Below, one piece after another: positions 43,166 through 51,552 of a stretch of 64,000 bases of DNA. The number at the start of each line of letters is the position of its first letter. Position 1 is the stretch's first letter. The position numbers and the translations under genes are program-made. This DNA comes from Chryseobacterium sp. JM1. GTDB lineage: Bacteria > Bacteroidota > Bacteroidia > Flavobacteriales > Weeksellaceae. Under the pieces are notes generated by a model. That model saw only the letters and a list, made by a program, of their open reading frames with translations, was not told the DNA's origin and did not search any database. The DNA lies in NCBI RefSeq assembly GCF_000737715.1, contig NZ_JPRN01000007.1:1-64000 (forward strand), read 5' to 3'.

Positions 43166-44623
43166 ATGACCGAAGAAACAACAAACAAACAGGAAATGCC
43201 CGAACAACTATCGGACATATTATTGGTGCTGGATAAAGATAAAATGAAAATCCAAGCAGTAAAGAGCATTGACAAAAACGGGAAAATGGAAACTGTTGAC
43301 CCCACAAAAAAGAACCAAAATCAGTTTATGCGTGTGGACAAGCACGGCGATTTCTTTTCAAATTTCTTCTCCAACTTTATCAGCCAACTGAAAAACCCGA
43401 CCAACTTTTCATTTTTCAAAGTACCCGAACCTATCGCCGTAGAAAAGGCAAAGGAAATGCAGAAACAAGTTGACAAGCCTACACCGGAGGGCGAAAAAGT
43501 GATGAAAGAACACGAAATAAAAACCGACACACAAGAGAATAATAAACAAGAAAATAAAAATGATATGGCAACAGCACAAACAACACCGGAAACAAGCGAA
43601 TACCGCTATAAGCCGGAGCAGATTGATTGGGACACAATGAAAAATCTCGGATTGAGCAAGGAATACCTCGAAAAAAGAAACCTGCTCGACCCTTTGTTAC
43701 GAGGTTTTAAAACCAACGAACTTGTACCAGTAGGCATTAACCTCGGAGGTTCTATCCTCCGCACAGATGCCCGTCTGTCTTTACAGCAGGGCGAAGGCGG
43801 AAATGTTATCGTGGCAATACACGGTATCAAAAAAGAACCTAATCTGCACTTTGAGTTCTTCGGACATAAGTTTACGGATGAAGACAAGAAAAACCTGCTC
43901 GAAACAGGCAATATGGGGCGTGTGGTTAATCTAATCAATTCTAAAACAGGAGAACTGATGCCATCCATTATCAGTGTGGACCGGCTGACCAATGAGCTTA
44001 TTGCACTAAAGACAGATTTCATAAAAATTCCTGACGAAATTAAGGGCGTAAAGCTGAATGAAAAGCAAAAGCAAACCTTAATGGAGGGTAAGCCGCTTCA
44101 GTTAGACGGAATGATTTCTAAAAAGGGAACTGAATTTTCGGCAACCGTACAGTTCAATGCAGACAAGCGCTATGTTGAATTTATGTTTGACAGAAGCAAC
44201 TCTAATCAGCAAGCACAAAGCAGGGGGCAGAATAACCAACAAAGTCAGCCGCAGGAAGCTCCAAGAACATTCAGAGGTAAGGAACTGACAGATGAGCAAC
44301 ATAAGGATTTTAAAGCCGGACAAACCGTCTATATTGACGGATTGAGGGATAAAAAAGGGCAGCCATATCAGGGTTACATCACTTTCAATAGAGAAACCGG
44401 AAAAACCAATTTTGAATTTCCTAATAAATATAAGGAAAGGGTTAAACCCACCGAAGCTCATAAAACGCAAACTGCCGTCAATTCGGAGGGCAAGACCAAC
44501 GAAGCGACCAAAAACATCAAAGAGCCTTTGAAGTCGGAGCAACAAAGACCGAAAAACAAACAGCAGCAGGAACAACAGGAAAAGCTCAAAGCTCCTGCAA
44601 AGTCCAAAGGCAGAAAAATGTAG
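43166..44623 (+). CDS. DUF3945/DUF4099 domain protein of Bacteroidota ICEs (orf3-like)
   Basis: A 485-residue hydrophilic protein. A DUF4099-like segment lies near 150-220 (YKPEQIDWDTMKNLGLSKEY, PLLRGFKTNELVPV), and repeats of the DUF3945 type follow (DEIKGVKLNEKQKQTLMEGK, GKELTDEQHKDFKAGQTVYI, DGLRDKKGQPYQGYITFNRE). The C-terminus is a long Gln/Lys-rich low-complexity tail. In CTnDOT the equivalent orf3 lies between xis2d and exc and is not required for excision; its function is unknown. It ends 6 bases before the topoisomerase gene. Confidence 0.85.
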   Translation: MTEETTNKQEMPEQLSDILLVLDKDKMKIQAVKSIDKNGKMETVDPTKKNQNQFMRVDKHGDFFSNFFSNFISQLKNPTNFSFFKVPEPIAVEKAKEMQKQVDKPTPEGEKVMKEHEIKTDTQENNKQENKNDMATAQTTPETSEYRYKPEQIDWDTMKNLGLSKEYLEKRNLLDPLLRGFKTNELVPVGINLGGSILRTDARLSLQQGEGGNVIVAIHGIKKEPNLHFEFFGHKFTDEDKKNLLETGNMGRVVNLINSKTGELMPSIISVDRLTNELIALKTDFIKIPDEIKGVKLNEKQKQTLMEGKPLQLDGMISKKGTEFSATVQFNADKRYVEFMFDRSNSNQQAQSRGQNNQQSQPQEAPRTFRGKELTDEQHKDFKAGQTVYIDGLRDKKGQPYQGYITFNRETGKTNFEFPNKYKERVKPTEAHKTQTAVNSEGKTNEATKNIKEPLKSEQQRPKNKQQQEQQEKLKAPAKSKGRKM

Positions 44624-44629
44624 TAAAGT

Positions 44630-46714
44630 ATGAAAACAATCATTGCAGAAAAACCAAGCGTAGCAAGGGAAATAGCCGGACTTGTGGGAGCATCCGAGAA
44701 AAAGGACGGCTACCTGACAGGCAACGGCTATTTTGTTACGTGGGCATTCGGACACCTTATCGGGTTGGGAATGCCAGAAGATTATGGAATATCAGGATTT
44801 GATAAATCAACCTTGCCAATACTGCCCAATCCCTTTTTGCTGACCGTTCGGAAAATTAAAAAAGACAAAGGTTATACAGCCGATACAGGTGCATTAAAGC
44901 AGCTGAAAGTTATTGAACAGCTTTTTAACCGTAGCAACAGTATTATAGTGGCTACCGATGCAGGACGTGAAGGCGAACTCATTTTCAGGTACATTTATGA
45001 ATACCTGAAATGCAACAAGCCCTTTGAACGCCTTTGGATAAGCTCACTAACAGAAAAAGCCATTAAACAAGGTTTTGATAATCTTAAAGACGGGACAGCA
45101 TTTGACGGATTATACCAAGCAGCACAAGGCAGGAGCCGTGCCGATTGGCTGGTAGGCATCAATGCTACACAGGCATTGAGCATTGCGGCAGGTAATGGGA
45201 TTTATTCGCTCGGAAGAGTGCAAACGCCTACACTCGCTTTGATATGTAAACGCTATCTGGAAAACACGAGTTTCTCGGTAAAGAAATATTGGCAGATACA
45301 GTTATCGCACAACAAGGAGTTCATTGATTTTAAAAGTATCGCCACAACCAAATGGGAAGACCAAAAGTTAGCCGATGATACGCTGAAATCTATTCAACGG
45401 AGTGGAATGGCAACGGTTACATCAATGGAAACCAAAAGCGTTACAGAGCAACCACCTTTGCTGTTTGATCTTACGGGGCTACAAAAAGAAGCCAACAAAA
45501 AACTCAACCTCTCTGCGGAAGAAACGCTCAATATTGCCCAAAGCCTTTACGAAAAGAAGTTTATCACTTATCCACGTACAGGAAGCAAATACATACCCGA
45601 AGATATGTGGGCAGAGATCCCTAACCTTGTGAGGGCTTTGCAGGACAGAGAAACCTGTAGGCAAGCCGTATCAAAAGTGAAATGGGGACGGTTCAATAAA
45701 CGCATCGTAAACGACCTGCGTGTTACCGACCATCACGGATTATTGATAACGGATAAAATCCCGTCTGCATTATCTGCAAAGGAAAATGCAGTTTATGATA
45801 TGGTTGCCTTTCGGTTGCTCGAAGCCCTTTCACAGGCCTGTGTCAAAGAGATAGCCGATGTCGGTTTGCAGGTGTCGCATTACGATTTTGCGGCAAAAGG
45901 CTGTAAAATCATAGAAGCGGGTTGGCGTGGCATCAAAGGTAGTTTCTCCGATGATGATACCGAACCGATACAAGATTTGCCCGAACTGAAAAAAGGTGAT
46001 GAACTCAAAATCAAGGAAGCTGCCGTTTTGGAAAAGAAGACAAAACCGCCAGTACTTTATACTGAAGCCGGGCTTTTGTCGGCTATGGAAAGTGCAGGAA
46101 AGGAAATCGAAAATGAAGATGAGCGCAAGGCTTTACAAAATATCGGTATCGGTACTCCGGCTACAAGAGCTGCAATAATCGAAACCCTGTTTACCCGCAA
46201 TTATATCCAACGAGAAAAGAAGTCCTTAATCCCTACCGAAAAGGGATTGCAGGTCTATGAATTGGTCAAAGACCGAAAGATTGCGGACGTGGCAATGACT
46301 GCCGAATGGGAACTCGCATTGCAGAAAATTGAGAACAACGAAGCGGATGCAGATGCATTTCAAAAGGAAATGGAAAATTATGCTTCATCTATTACCAATG
46401 AATTACTGCAAACTTCCATCGCCCAAAACCACCTGCCCAAATTGGTTTGCCCGAAATGCAAAAGCCAACAACTCATTATCCGTGATAAAATCGTGAAGTG
46501 TCCAGATGAGGGTTGTAATTGGGTGCAGTTCCGCAATGTGTGCGGCGTACAAATTGGTCTAGCCGATATTGAAAGCCTTGTCAGTAAAGGAAAAACTTCA
46601 CTCATAAAAGGAATGAAAAGCAAGGCGGGTAAGAAATTCGATGCTTTCATCGTGTTGAATGAGGATTACAATACCTCCTTTGAATTTGCTAAAAATAAAA
46701 GCTACAAAAAGTAA
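44630..46714 (+). CDS. topB: Type IA DNA topoisomerase III (Exc-like)
   Basis: A 694-residue topoisomerase. The TOPRIM domain begins MKTIIAEKPSVAREIAGLVG and contains VATDAGREGELIFRYIYEYL. The active-site Tyr is in KKFITYPRTGSKYIPEDMW. A C-terminal zinc-ribbon-like segment carries CPKCKSQQL and CPDEGCNW. In CTnDOT the equivalent protein, Exc, is encoded after xis2c, xis2d and orf3 and is part of the excision operon. It overlaps the ORF6N gene by one base (TAATG). Confidence 0.93.
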   Translation: MKTIIAEKPSVAREIAGLVGASEKKDGYLTGNGYFVTWAFGHLIGLGMPEDYGISGFDKSTLPILPNPFLLTVRKIKKDKGYTADTGALKQLKVIEQLFNRSNSIIVATDAGREGELIFRYIYEYLKCNKPFERLWISSLTEKAIKQGFDNLKDGTAFDGLYQAAQGRSRADWLVGINATQALSIAAGNGIYSLGRVQTPTLALICKRYLENTSFSVKKYWQIQLSHNKEFIDFKSIATTKWEDQKLADDTLKSIQRSGMATVTSMETKSVTEQPPLLFDLTGLQKEANKKLNLSAEETLNIAQSLYEKKFITYPRTGSKYIPEDMWAEIPNLVRALQDRETCRQAVSKVKWGRFNKRIVNDLRVTDHHGLLITDKIPSALSAKENAVYDMVAFRLLEALSQACVKEIADVGLQVSHYDFAAKGCKIIEAGWRGIKGSFSDDDTEPIQDLPELKKGDELKIKEAAVLEKKTKPPVLYTEAGLLSAMESAGKEIENEDERKALQNIGIGTPATRAAIIETLFTRNYIQREKKSLIPTEKGLQVYELVKDRKIADVAMTAEWELALQKIENNEADADAFQKEMENYASSITNELLQTSIAQNHLPKLVCPKCKSQQLIIRDKIVKCPDEGCNWVQFRNVCGVQIGLADIESLVSKGKTSLIKGMKSKAGKKFDAFIVLNEDYNTSFEFAKNKSYKK

Positions 46715-47595
46715 TGGAAAATAAGCCTGCCATTAGTCCAAAGGAAATCAAGAACCTGATTTATACCATACGTGACAAGCAAGTGATGTTGGACAGCGAC
46801 CTTGCGGTTTTGTATCAAGTAGAAACAAAAAACCTTAATAAAGCTGTAAAACGGAATATTGATAGGTTTCCTGAAAAATTTTGTTTTCAACTGACCGTTG
46901 AGGAAGTCGATTTTTTGAGGTTCCAATTTGGAACCTCAAACGTGGGGCGAGGTGGAAGACGTTATCTTCCCTACGTTTTCGGCGAACAAGGAATAGCAAT
47001 GTTGAGTACTGTGCTTCGATCCGATGTGGCTGTAAAGGTCAGTATTGAAATTATGGATGCGTTTGTAGAAATGCGTAGAATGCTCATCAGCAATGCTTCC
47101 CTCTTTCATCGCTTGGATAAAATTGAGCTGAAACAATTAAAAGCCGATCAGAAGATTGAGGAGATTTTCAAGGCTTTGGAAAGCGACAAACTCTACAGCG
47201 AAAAAGGTGTTTTTTACAACGGGCAGGTCTTTGATGCCTATACCTTTGTTGCGGATATTGTCCGAAGTGCCAAAAGCTCCATTATCCTGCTCGATAATTA
47301 TGTAGATGATACCGTACTGACCTTATTGGGGAAACGCAACACTAATGTGACCGCAACTATCTACACCAAAACCATCAGCAGTCAGCTACGGTTGGATGTA
47401 CAACGGTACAACAGCCAATATCCCCCTATCGACGTAAAGATTTTCTCCGATGCACACGACCGCTTTTTGATAATAGACCAAACAGAACTGTACCATATCG
47501 GAGCATCGCTCAAAGACCTGGGCAAAAAATGGTTTGCCTTTTCGAGAATGGATATTGAGGTAGGCAGGATGCTCCAAATTCTCAACAACACATAA
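46714..47595 (+). CDS. ORF6N-domain protein with PLD-like C-terminal domain
   Basis: A 293-residue protein. The N-terminal 130 residues are an ORF6N/KilA-N-type DNA-binding domain (YTIRDKQVMLDSDLAVLYQV, RNIDRFPEKFCFQLT, GGRRYLPYVFGEQGIAMLST). The C-terminal half contains SIILLDNYVDDTVLTLL and a HxRx4D motif (HDRFLIID) followed by HIGASLKDLG, similar to one HKD half-site of phospholipase D-like nucleases with Arg for Lys. Only one such motif is present, so activity would need a dimer. It is translationally coupled to topB. Confidence 0.75.
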   Translation: MENKPAISPKEIKNLIYTIRDKQVMLDSDLAVLYQVETKNLNKAVKRNIDRFPEKFCFQLTVEEVDFLRFQFGTSNVGRGGRRYLPYVFGEQGIAMLSTVLRSDVAVKVSIEIMDAFVEMRRMLISNASLFHRLDKIELKQLKADQKIEEIFKALESDKLYSEKGVFYNGQVFDAYTFVADIVRSAKSSIILLDNYVDDTVLTLLGKRNTNVTATIYTKTISSQLRLDVQRYNSQYPPIDVKIFSDAHDRFLIIDQTELYHIGASLKDLGKKWFAFSRMDIEVGRMLQILNNT

Positions 47596-47597
47596 AA

Positions 47598-47627
47598 CAA
47601 AACCCTCCGAAATTCAAGAGGGTTTTG
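47598..47627. terminator. Terminator between ORF6N and H1-like genes
   Basis: CAAAACCCTC (47598-47607) and GAGGGTTTTG (47618-47627) form a perfect 10 bp stem; on the minus strand TTTTA follows. It lies between convergent genes. Confidence 0.75.
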
Positions 47628-47629
47628 CT

Positions 47630-47806
47630 TTAGCCTTTAGATGCTTCCAAAGATGCCTTTCTGAACTCCTTTAAAAGTTTTTCCAATTCAAGAGAAGCCT
47701 TGCGTGCTCTTGTACCTGCCGCTTTGTTTCCTTTTCCTGCCTGTAATTCAGCATCTGCTTTCAGTGTTTCAAAGCTCGCATTGATTTTTTCGATTAGTTC
47801 ATTCAT
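47630..47806 (-). CDS. Histone H1-like protein (copy 1)
   Basis: A 58-residue Lys/Ala-rich helical protein starting MNELIEKINASFETLKADAE and continuing with GKGNKAAGTRARKASLELEK. It matches the Bacteroidota histone H1-like (Hc1-type) small DNA-binding family. It is nearly identical to the gene at 51197-51373: the coding part differs in only a few residues (S-F-E-T-L for S-Y-E-A-L; Q-A-G-K for Q-A-E-K), and the 3' flank with its terminator is similar too. Confidence 0.85.
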   Translation of the reverse strand: MNELIEKINASFETLKADAELQAGKGNKAAGTRARKASLELEKLLKEFRKASLEASKG

Positions 47807-47901
47807 TATGGTAATGGATTAAAAATTTCAACACAAAAATAGAAAAAAATAATTTCACTGTCTTGCTATGTTAATTCGGACTTGTATGTTAGCGGAAGTT
47901 T

Positions 47902-48489
47902 TTATTGTTCGCCTTTTAGCTCTTCGATGAAATGTTCTCCTAATGGAGAAAGCCGGTAACCTACATTGTGGCTTATGGTCAAGCCTAAATTTTTCAGTTT
48001 TCGGATATTTAGTTTTAGCCATTCTTTTTCAAAGCCTGTCAATTTTGCAATACCTATGGCGTGTAAATTGGGATTGTCTTTTATCGTCAACAGGATTTTT
48101 TCAGTCCAATGACCTTGTTTACTGTAAAGGTCTAAACGCTCTAATCTACCTTTTAACTCTTCAAATTGCTGTTCTGACAATCCTGTTTGCTCCCTCAACT
48201 TAATTCGTGGGTCTTCGGCATGATAACGAACGGATATTTTAAAAATAGTTCCTGTGCTGTTGTGGGTAAATGATTTTAGCAACTGCTTTTTTTCCGTAAA
48301 GCCTGCCTGTACTGCTTCTTTGTCGCTTATATCATTTTCGCTTACAGCTTCAATCTTGCCGATTTCGAGCAAACCAACAGATGTATGCAAAAGGCTTCCG
48401 GTTTTAACGGAAACCTTTTGCCACTTACGAAATGCCAAAGTGATTTCTCCCGATTTAATACCTTGCAGGTGTACTCCCTTAAATAGCAT
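47902..48489 (-). CDS. ASCH-domain protein with winged-helix C-terminus
   Basis: A 195-residue protein. Residues 1-70 (MLFKGVHLQGIKSGEITLAF, RKWQKVSVKTGSLLHTSVG, LLEIGKIEAVSENDIS) follow the PUA-like ASCH fold that binds RNA or modified bases. The C-terminal part (LLTIKDNPNLHAIGIAKLTG, FEKEWLKLNIRKLKNLGLTI) looks like a winged helix. ASCH proteins are linked to RNA or nucleotide metabolism; the role here is unknown. It follows the NmrA-like gene by 2 bases and is surely co-transcribed. Confidence 0.65.
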   Translation of the reverse strand: MLFKGVHLQGIKSGEITLAFRKWQKVSVKTGSLLHTSVGLLEIGKIEAVSENDISDKEAVQAGFTEKKQLLKSFTHNSTGTIFKISVRYHAEDPRIKLREQTGLSEQQFEELKGRLERLDLYSKQGHWTEKILLTIKDNPNLHAIGIAKLTGFEKEWLKLNIRKLKNLGLTISHNVGYRLSPLGEHFIEELKGEQ

Positions 48490-48491
48490 AA

Positions 48492-49346
48492 TTATAATTC
48501 TTTTACATACTTGTTCAAATCAAATGACTTTCTACCAAGCAATTTTTCAAGTGTACTGTCCACATGTGAAAATTCGCCTATCTTAATCCCGTTGGCCATA
48601 CTGACCAATAAATCCACGACTTCGACAGGTATTTGATAGCTAATCAGTTCTTCTCTGAAAACTTCATCCGAAATATCAACGTGGTTTACGGTTATACTTT
48701 TTTCTTTACTTATCACCCCTGCCAATTCATCAAATGAATATGCTGTGTTACCTGTTATTTCATAGGTCTGGTTTCCATGTGCATTTCCCGTTAATACGTT
48801 TGCAATGGCTTCCGCTATGTCTGTCCGTGATACAAAACTTACTTTTCCGCTTCCCGATGGATAACGGATTTCGTTCGTTTGCAAGGCATTTCCAATCAGT
48901 TCGGGTATGGCTTCCATATACATGCTGTTTCTGAAAAAGGTATAAGGGATATTTGTTCTCCTTATCAGTTCTTCCGTATAGTATTGTGTTTGCGTTCCTT
49001 GAAAAACGGTATTTGGTCGGGCTTGCACCATACTTGTATAAACAATGTGCTTTACGTTGTTTTCCACGATTGCGTTTACTACATTTTTTTCCTGTTGTTT
49101 GGCTGTTTCTGTATCCACCCCAATAGTAGATATTTGCAATACTGTCTCTACGCCTTTGAAGACCTCTTTAAGTGTGTTGTAATCGTTGTAATCCGCTTGT
49201 CTGGTGGTTACGCCCTTTTCCTTAAATTCATTTACCGTTTCGGGGTTTCTGACAATGGCAACAATATCGGTCGGTGCGACTTTCTGTAACAAAAATTGAA
49301 TGGTCGATTTGCCTAAATTTCCGTTTGCTCCTGTAATGGCTATCAT
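48492..49346 (-). CDS. NmrA-family NAD(P)-dependent reductase
   Basis: A 284-residue atypical short-chain dehydrogenase. The N-terminal MIAITGANGNLGKSTIQFLL has the GxxGxxG nucleotide motif, followed by VAIVRNPETVNEFKEKGVT and the NmrA-type IVYTSMVQARPN and ITGNTAYSFDELAGVIS. It is closest to QorB-like quinone oxidoreductases, which reduce quinones with NADPH. It forms a two-gene operon with the ASCH protein gene, within the cargo segment between the two H1-like genes. Confidence 0.85.
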   Translation of the reverse strand: MIAITGANGNLGKSTIQFLLQKVAPTDIVAIVRNPETVNEFKEKGVTTRQADYNDYNTLKEVFKGVETVLQISTIGVDTETAKQQEKNVVNAIVENNVKHIVYTSMVQARPNTVFQGTQTQYYTEELIRRTNIPYTFFRNSMYMEAIPELIGNALQTNEIRYPSGSGKVSFVSRTDIAEAIANVLTGNAHGNQTYEITGNTAYSFDELAGVISKEKSITVNHVDISDEVFREELISYQIPVEVVDLLVSMANGIKIGEFSHVDSTLEKLLGRKSFDLNKYVKEL

Positions 49347-49505
49347 AACTTTAATTTTTCTGTAAAATTAACAGCCTTGCTTTACTGAAAATTGGATAAA
49401 ACCGACAACCGGAGGAATTGCGAGGAAGAGGAGTTTAGTAAATTTGAGTACGACAACTTCAATCGTCATTTTCGAGGATATCCGTAAATTGCTTATATTC
49501 GCAGT

Positions 49506-49583
49506 ATGGAAAAGTCAGATTAGCATATACAAAGAAAATAGTTTCTTATTGAGGCAATATCTTATTGCCCTGTTTTTCTATTG
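49506..49583 (+). promoter_or_regulatory. Leader with 5-codon ORF and attenuator-like hairpin before catB
   Basis: A 5-residue ORF (ATGGAAAAGTCAGATTAG, MEKSD) at 49506-49523 is followed by a hairpin GGCAATA/TATTGCC (49553-49559 and 49563-49569) with a T-rich tract, then catB at 49609. A -7-like TATATTCG lies just before the ORF (about 49493-49500). This is the layout of antibiotic-controlled translational or transcriptional attenuation; Bacteroides tetQ is known to use a very short leader peptide. The mechanism here is inferred. Confidence 0.5.
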
Positions 49584-49608
49584 TATTTATTTTTAAAAAT
49601 ATGCTAAA

Positions 49609-50244
49609 ATGATGAATTTTTTCGAAAGCCCTTTTAAAGGCAAAATAATCAAAGACCACATCACGAACCCGAACATTATTGCCGGGAAATATTCTTACTA
49701 TTCGGGTTACTACCACGGACATTCTTTTGATGATTGCGCACGTTATCTATTCCCTGACAGAAGCGATATTGATAAACTGATTATAGGTTCGTTTTGTTCT
49801 ATCGGAAGCGGAGCCAGTTTTATCATGGCGGGAAACCAAGGTCATCGGTACGATTGGATATCCAGTTTCCCTTTCTTTTACATGATGGAGCAGGTCGATA
49901 GTTTCAAAGGAGCTGTTGATGGATTTGCAGGTGTCGGGAACACGGTCGTCGGTAACGATGTTTGGATTGGTAGTGAAGCCATGATTATGCCCGGTGTGAC
50001 GATTGGGGATGGTGCAGTCGTTGGTAGCAGAGCCTTAGTTACCAAAGATGTTGCCCCTTATACAATAGTCGGGGGTAATCCTGCAAAACCAATAAAAAAG
50101 AGATTTACAGACGATGAAATCGAAATGCTCTTAGAAATTGAATGGTGGAACTGGGAGGAAAAAGTTTTGGCAGAAGCTATTCCTTTAATCTGCACTGGGG
50201 ATGTAAAATCGCTTTATGAGTTTTACTACAAACAGGTGAAATAG
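49609..50244 (+). CDS. catB: Type B chloramphenicol acetyltransferase (xenobiotic acetyltransferase)
   Basis: A 211-residue trimeric hexapeptide-repeat acetyltransferase. Nearly the whole CatB signature is present: [58 protein letters not shown], the catalytic His in [27 protein letters not shown], and [13 protein letters not shown]. It acetylates chloramphenicol at the 3-hydroxyl with acetyl-CoA. Location in an ICE cargo segment indicates acquired resistance; activity against other xenobiotics is possible. It has its own upstream leader and a downstream terminator. Confidence 0.93.
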   Translation: MMNFFESPFKGKIIKDHITNPNIIAGKYSYYSGYYHGHSFDDCARYLFPDRSDIDKLIIGSFCSIGSGASFIMAGNQGHRYDWISSFPFFYMMEQVDSFKGAVDGFAGVGNTVVGNDVWIGSEAMIMPGVTIGDGAVVGSRALVTKDVAPYTIVGGNPAKPIKKRFTDDEIEMLLEIEWWNWEEKVLAEAIPLICTGDVKSLYEFYYKQVK

Positions 50245-50250
50245 CTATTT

Positions 50251-50280
50251 TAAGTCCCCTAAGCGGGGACTTATTATTTT
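50251..50280 (+). terminator. Terminator of catB
   Basis: AAGTCCCC (50252-50259) and GGGGACTT (50265-50272) form a perfect 8 bp stem followed by ATTATTTT. Confidence 0.85.
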
Positions 50281-50330
50281 AAAATCGGAACTTTTTCACT
50301 TTACACCTGCTTAGCAGAACCGAAAGGCGA

Positions 50331-51125
50331 TTAAATCTTCCATTCGGGAAAGTTCGCTACCTGCTCGTTCGCCTGACGTAAGAAGCGTTTCGGACTTGTT
50401 CCCGAAAATTCTTTGAACTCTCTGATAAAGTGCGATTGGTCGTAATAATTGCATTGATAGGCAATGTCGGTCAGCTTGTCAAATTGGGTTTGGCGTATAT
50501 TTTCTAAAGCTAATTGAAAGCGGTTTATCCTTGTATATAGGTTGGGGGATATACCTATATGCTGTTTAAAATACCGTTCTAATGAACGTTCGGATAGGTT
50601 CAGTTCACTCTGTATTTTTGGTAAACTCACTCCTTTTTGAAGCTGTGCGGTTGCAAAATTTACTTTTTCATTTTCGGTACTTCTTTGTTCAGCAAGATGT
50701 ATCAAAAAGGAAGACAGCAACTCTATTCTCTGGTTGGAAGAAGTCGTATCGGAAAGCTGGTCAGTTATATTGGTATTAACCAGTTCGTCTATGCTAATAT
50801 GTTGATTTGTCAACTCATTAGCATCTACTCCAAAAATGGATTTTAATGCGGTCGGTTCAAAATAAACGCCAATGTTTCGGAAACTTTTTATTGCTCTGTG
50901 TTCTGTGTATCGTGTAGTCTGCCCATATAAAAACAATTGCGGTAACTCTTGATTGTCTTTATCATGGAATGCTTTTTTGCTTTCCTGAAAAATAAGTCCG
51001 GGCAAGCCGTCCGACATTATCTTGAACGTTTTTTGAGAAAAGTCTAAACTATCGTCTTCCAATATCCAAAAATAGCGAACGTATTTCCGCAGGGGTGCTG
51101 TTGGATATATTTGTTGATAGTTCAT
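50331..51125 (-). CDS. AraC-family transcriptional regulator
   Basis: A 264-residue regulator. The N-terminal part (YPTAPLRKYVRYFWILEDDS, DGLPGLIFQES, GQTTRYTEHRAIKSFRNIGV) is the DUF6597-type effector region common in Bacteroidota AraC proteins. The C-terminal AraC domain has two HTHs: VSLPKIQSELNLSERSLERY and KLTDIAYQCNYYDQSHFIRE, with FKEFSGTSPKRFLRQ. It sits with the NmrA-like reductase in the cargo segment; control of that gene is plausible but not shown. It is convergent with catB. Confidence 0.88.
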   Translation of the reverse strand: MNYQQIYPTAPLRKYVRYFWILEDDSLDFSQKTFKIMSDGLPGLIFQESKKAFHDKDNQELPQLFLYGQTTRYTEHRAIKSFRNIGVYFEPTALKSIFGVDANELTNQHISIDELVNTNITDQLSDTTSSNQRIELLSSFLIHLAEQRSTENEKVNFATAQLQKGVSLPKIQSELNLSERSLERYFKQHIGISPNLYTRINRFQLALENIRQTQFDKLTDIAYQCNYYDQSHFIREFKEFSGTSPKRFLRQANEQVANFPEWKI

Positions 51126-51162
51126 TTTACCTGTTCATTTTGCTGCATCATTACAATTATAC

Positions 51163-51192
51163 TAAATAAATCCTCCAGATTTAGGAGGGTTT
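51163..51192 (-). terminator. Terminator of H1-like copy 2
   Basis: AATCCTCC and GGAGGGTT arms (one T-G pair) around ATTTA-type loop; on the minus strand TTTATTTAG follows. It is a diverged copy of the terminator at 47598-47627. Confidence 0.7.
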
Positions 51193-51196
51193 TGTT

Positions 51197-51373
51197 TTAG
51201 CCTTTAGATGCTTCTAAAGAGGCTTTTCTGAACTCTTTTAAAAGTTTCTCCAATTCAAGGGATGCTTTGCGTGCTCTCGTACCAGCCGCTTTGTTTCCTT
51301 TTTCTGCTTGTAATTCTGCATCAGCTTTCAACGCTTCATAGCTTGCATTGATTTTTTCGATTAGTTCATTCAT
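51197..51373 (-). CDS. Histone H1-like protein (copy 2)
   Basis: A 58-residue basic protein (MNELIEKINASYEALKADAE, EKGNKAAGTRARKASLELEK) of the same H1-like family as 47630-47806. The two genes read in the same direction, are close in sequence, and have similar terminators, so they form a direct repeat bracketing the ASCH, NmrA, catB and AraC genes. Confidence 0.85.
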   Translation of the reverse strand: MNELIEKINASYEALKADAELQAEKGNKAAGTRARKASLELEKLLKEFRKASLEASKG

Positions 51374-51435
51374 TATGATGGTGAATTAAATTTTGTAAGG
51401 CACAAAAATACTCTTTTAACGCTATAATATACTAT

Positions 51436-51480
51436 CCATTACGCCAAATACCGCCCCTCAAAGCCAAACCCTGCCACATT
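51436..51480. repeat. 45 bp direct repeat upstream of MT-A70 gene
   Basis: Begins CCATTACGCCAAATACCGCC and ends AACCCTGCCACATT. It matches the repeat at 52141-52185 at about 40 of 45 positions and lies 705 bases from it; the MT-A70 gene is between them. Confidence 0.8.
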
Positions 51481-51552
51481 CATAGCTTCTCTTTTTCCCT
51501 TTGATACTTTAGCCATCGTAATTGAAAAAGTATCTATTAAAGTTGGAAAGCA

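Noticed and set aside
44102-44755. 217-residue minus-strand ORF opposite DUF3945 and topB
   Set aside because: It spans two real genes on the other strand and is rich in Leu, Phe and Cys, a shadow of Gln/Lys-rich codons.
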